A stretch of DNA of 64,000 bases, from the NCBI GenBank assembly GCA_027574665.1, contig CM050648.1, forward strand, positions 45,231,700-45,295,699, read 5' to 3'. The notes beneath the pieces are model-generated. The model was not told the DNA's origin. It saw only the letters and a list, made by a program, of their open reading frames with translations, and did no database searches. Positions 62,101 through 64,000 of the stretch are shown here, in pieces; the stretch's first letter is position 1; each line of letters starts with the position of its first letter. This stretch comes from Rhynochetos jubatus. Lineage: Eukaryota > Chordata > Aves > Eurypygiformes > Rhynochetidae. Both the position numbers and the translations under genes were made by a program.

Positions 62101-62466
62101 GTGGCTCCTAACAATAGCATGTTTGTGTGATTCCAGCTGACCAAACAACAGAAGTTATTTATAACTACAGATGACCGGACTCTGCGTATTTTCATTTATG
62201 TAATTTTCCTTAGATCATTCATTGGAAAGTGGTCGTACTTTCATGTTTCTCACACGCAGAGGCCCTGTAGGTTAGCACACAGGAGATGAACCTTGGCAGC
62301 CTGCACTGCTGGACTGCCTGAAGAGGAATTCTCACTGCAGCTGTCTGAACGAACAAGTCACAGGGGCTGGGGGTTAGATGGCTGTTCTCAGTGCCACACC
62401 AGGCAGAGAGATGACGGCAATGGCAGTGCTGATGATTTTCAGATATAGAGCTTTGTAAAACTGGTA
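59131..62466. other. Noncoding sequence of mixed composition
   Basis: Somewhat GC-richer than the left half. Frames at 60777-61169 and 61458-61880 are open on both strands and show no recognisable domain or good exon edges. No mobile element is recognised. Confidence 0.45.
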
Positions 62467-62467
62467 C

Positions 62468-62506
62468 TGGTTTGGTGGTGGTGGTTTGGGTTGGGTTTGG
62501 TTTTTG
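62468..62506. repeat. G/T-only low-complexity tract
   Basis: GGTTTGGTGGTGGTGGTTTG and GGTTGGGTTTGGTTTTTG contain only G and T. It is the complementary type to the A/C tracts at 7.0, 33.3 and 38.7 kb. Short G-runs recall telomere-like DNA, but TTAGGG units are absent. Confidence 0.85.
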
Positions 62507-64000
62507 CCAAGGCATTGCAATGGAATAGTCAATGCCTGAGAAATTCCAAAATGAGTGAGTGGGATATAGAAAAGTGTCATTAAATAAACAGGATAAATGC
62601 CCGTAAGGTGACGCATCTTCTTCTTAGTAAACAGAGCCACAGCATGCCCATCCATGCTAAGGGAGCATCACTTCCCCTCCACATAAATGCAGTAAATTAA
62701 AAAATATTTTAACATTTCCAGATGCCTCTGTCTGTGCAAGCTTAAATGGGGACAGGCATGAATTTATATGATGACCATAGGGACATCAAAGGCTAACTTT
62801 TTGAAACAATTCTACCTACCACCTGTTCATACTATATGGAAAGCTTGCGGAGGGTAGAGCATTTTCTATAGACCCTTCACTAGCTGATAGTGCCATCCAC
62901 GACAGATTCCTTCAAACAAGCATACTATAACCAAAAAAGACAATTTGCAAAATCCCTTGTTTCTATCTAGTAAGTAGGGCAGCTCTCCACAAGACTCCTA
63001 CAAGAGGACTGAAGTTCAGAAGAGACACAAAGGGAACTGCAATGTCCGAGGTCTCCTCTTAGGGTTGCACATCAAGATTTGGAGCAGGCAGATAGAGATA
63101 GCAGCATATTTTACAGTATACGCTGTATGAAATAGGCCTCAAAACTAACCCAAGCAGACACATACCCAGCCAGAGCAAATCTGTTAAAGAAACCTATAAG
63201 ATCTTTTCCTTAAAATACAGAGTATTAAGGAATTTGGTGATGAAAAATACACAATAAAACTCATAGCTGGCAGTAAACAGGATGGAAATGAAGTCATGGA
63301 GGTTGCATTCCTTTATCTTAAAGCTGCATAGGACTTCTTATTTGATTCAGCCAAATTACCAGAGAAAAATTTATTGAAACACTCAAAGAAAAAGCAGGGA
63401 CCTTCTTTGGGGCCCTTAAATATTAACCTGCACTGACTAGGCTGTGTCCCTGCAACTGAAGAGCAGTGTTGGTCCCTAGAAGAAAAACGTTTTCCTACTT
63501 CCCATGTGGTTATCTTGTCCTTTTTCTTTTCTTTTTTATTTGTGGGAAATCTAGGCATTTTCTGAAGAGTTCAGAAAAGGGAAGCTGGCTGGTACTGGGA
63601 ATTCTGATATCACAGCCGTGGAATGCCACACACTTCTTAGCCAAGTGTTTCCATCCCTCTGTATACATGACTCTTCCCTCAAGCTAATCATTTTCATAAC
63701 CTTTTGACCTTTTCATGGCATCATAGATATTTAGTAATATTTACTCTTTTTTTCCCATCTTGTAAAATGTGTGACCCCATCGCCTTGCTAGTTTGTGGCT
63801 GATCCCCACGTAGACCAACTCAAACTCAAAGAGTAGTTCACAGAGTCTTATGTTCTCTGACACACTTTCTTCCAAGTATGTTAGTCAATACCCACTAATG
63901 CTGCCTAAGGAAAAGGACATCCAAATGATTAGGAAGGAAGAGGAGTTGCCATAGCTTTTTGAAGCTGTTTTCTGGTGCCTTTAGTCTCAGGCATCAGTCT
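62507..64000. other. AT-rich unique sequence
   Basis: No supported gene or repeat to the end of the window. Confidence 0.5.

Noticed and set aside
1..64000. tRNA, rRNA, CRISPR arrays, endogenous retroviral LTR pairs and bacterial operons
   Set aside because: I looked on both strands and found no cloverleaf with A/B boxes, no rRNA words, no regularly spaced repeats, no paired LTR-like ends and no ribosome-binding-site/ORF clusters.

Overview
This window looks like nuclear DNA from a bird, or possibly another sauropsid. The main evidence is three CR1 LINE copies that are 5'-truncated or fragmentary. The two that keep their 3' end, at about 3.8 and 26.8 kb, finish in the typical short AGAATCA/TCATAGAAT-type tail rather than poly-A. 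Several old amniote repeats are also present (MIR/CORE-SINE-like pieces and an older CR1-type 3' end). Repeat density is low, there are no L1 or Alu-like elements, and isolated GC-rich patches sit in an AT-rich background. Nothing is prokaryotic: I see no operons, no tRNA or rRNA genes and no CRISPR array. I recognise no complete protein-coding gene. Nearly every open frame is short, lacks homology I can name, or is a shadow of a repeat or a GC-rich patch. The best description is a gene desert or very long introns around one or more genes with widely spaced exons.

Layout. 0-9 kb is AT-rich and mostly featureless, with one exon-like block on the plus strand (about 1.9-2.1 kb), a CR1 tail (3.75 kb) and A-rich tracts. 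At 9.4-9.8 kb there is a GC-rich, purine-skewed patch, followed by about 1 kb (9.8-10.9 kb) that reads like a conserved regulatory element. 11-25 kb holds a CR1 fragment (16.1-16.5 kb), three MIR-like relics (14.0, 17.7 and 20.0 kb) and a pure (ATTTT)15 microsatellite (23.04 kb). At 25-29 kb on the minus strand, three small exon-like blocks can be joined in one frame and end at a stop codon. If real, they are the 3' end of a minus-strand gene that I cannot name. A CR1 copy of about 0.64 kb (26.84-27.48 kb) would lie in its last intron.

A convincing CpG island lies at about 35.57-36.33 kb, followed by an exon-like block (36.56-36.70 kb) and a run of 31 T. It is the best promoter candidate in the window. 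The right half (37-64 kb) is mostly AT-rich unique sequence with an older CR1-type tail at 40.4 kb, a possible regulatory block at 46-47.7 kb containing a G-rich run, a perfect 14-bp-arm hairpin at 58.39 kb and a small CpG-dense patch at 58.84-59.13 kb. All exon calls rest only on splice signals and open frames. Decoy exons are common in vertebrate DNA, so confidence is kept low.
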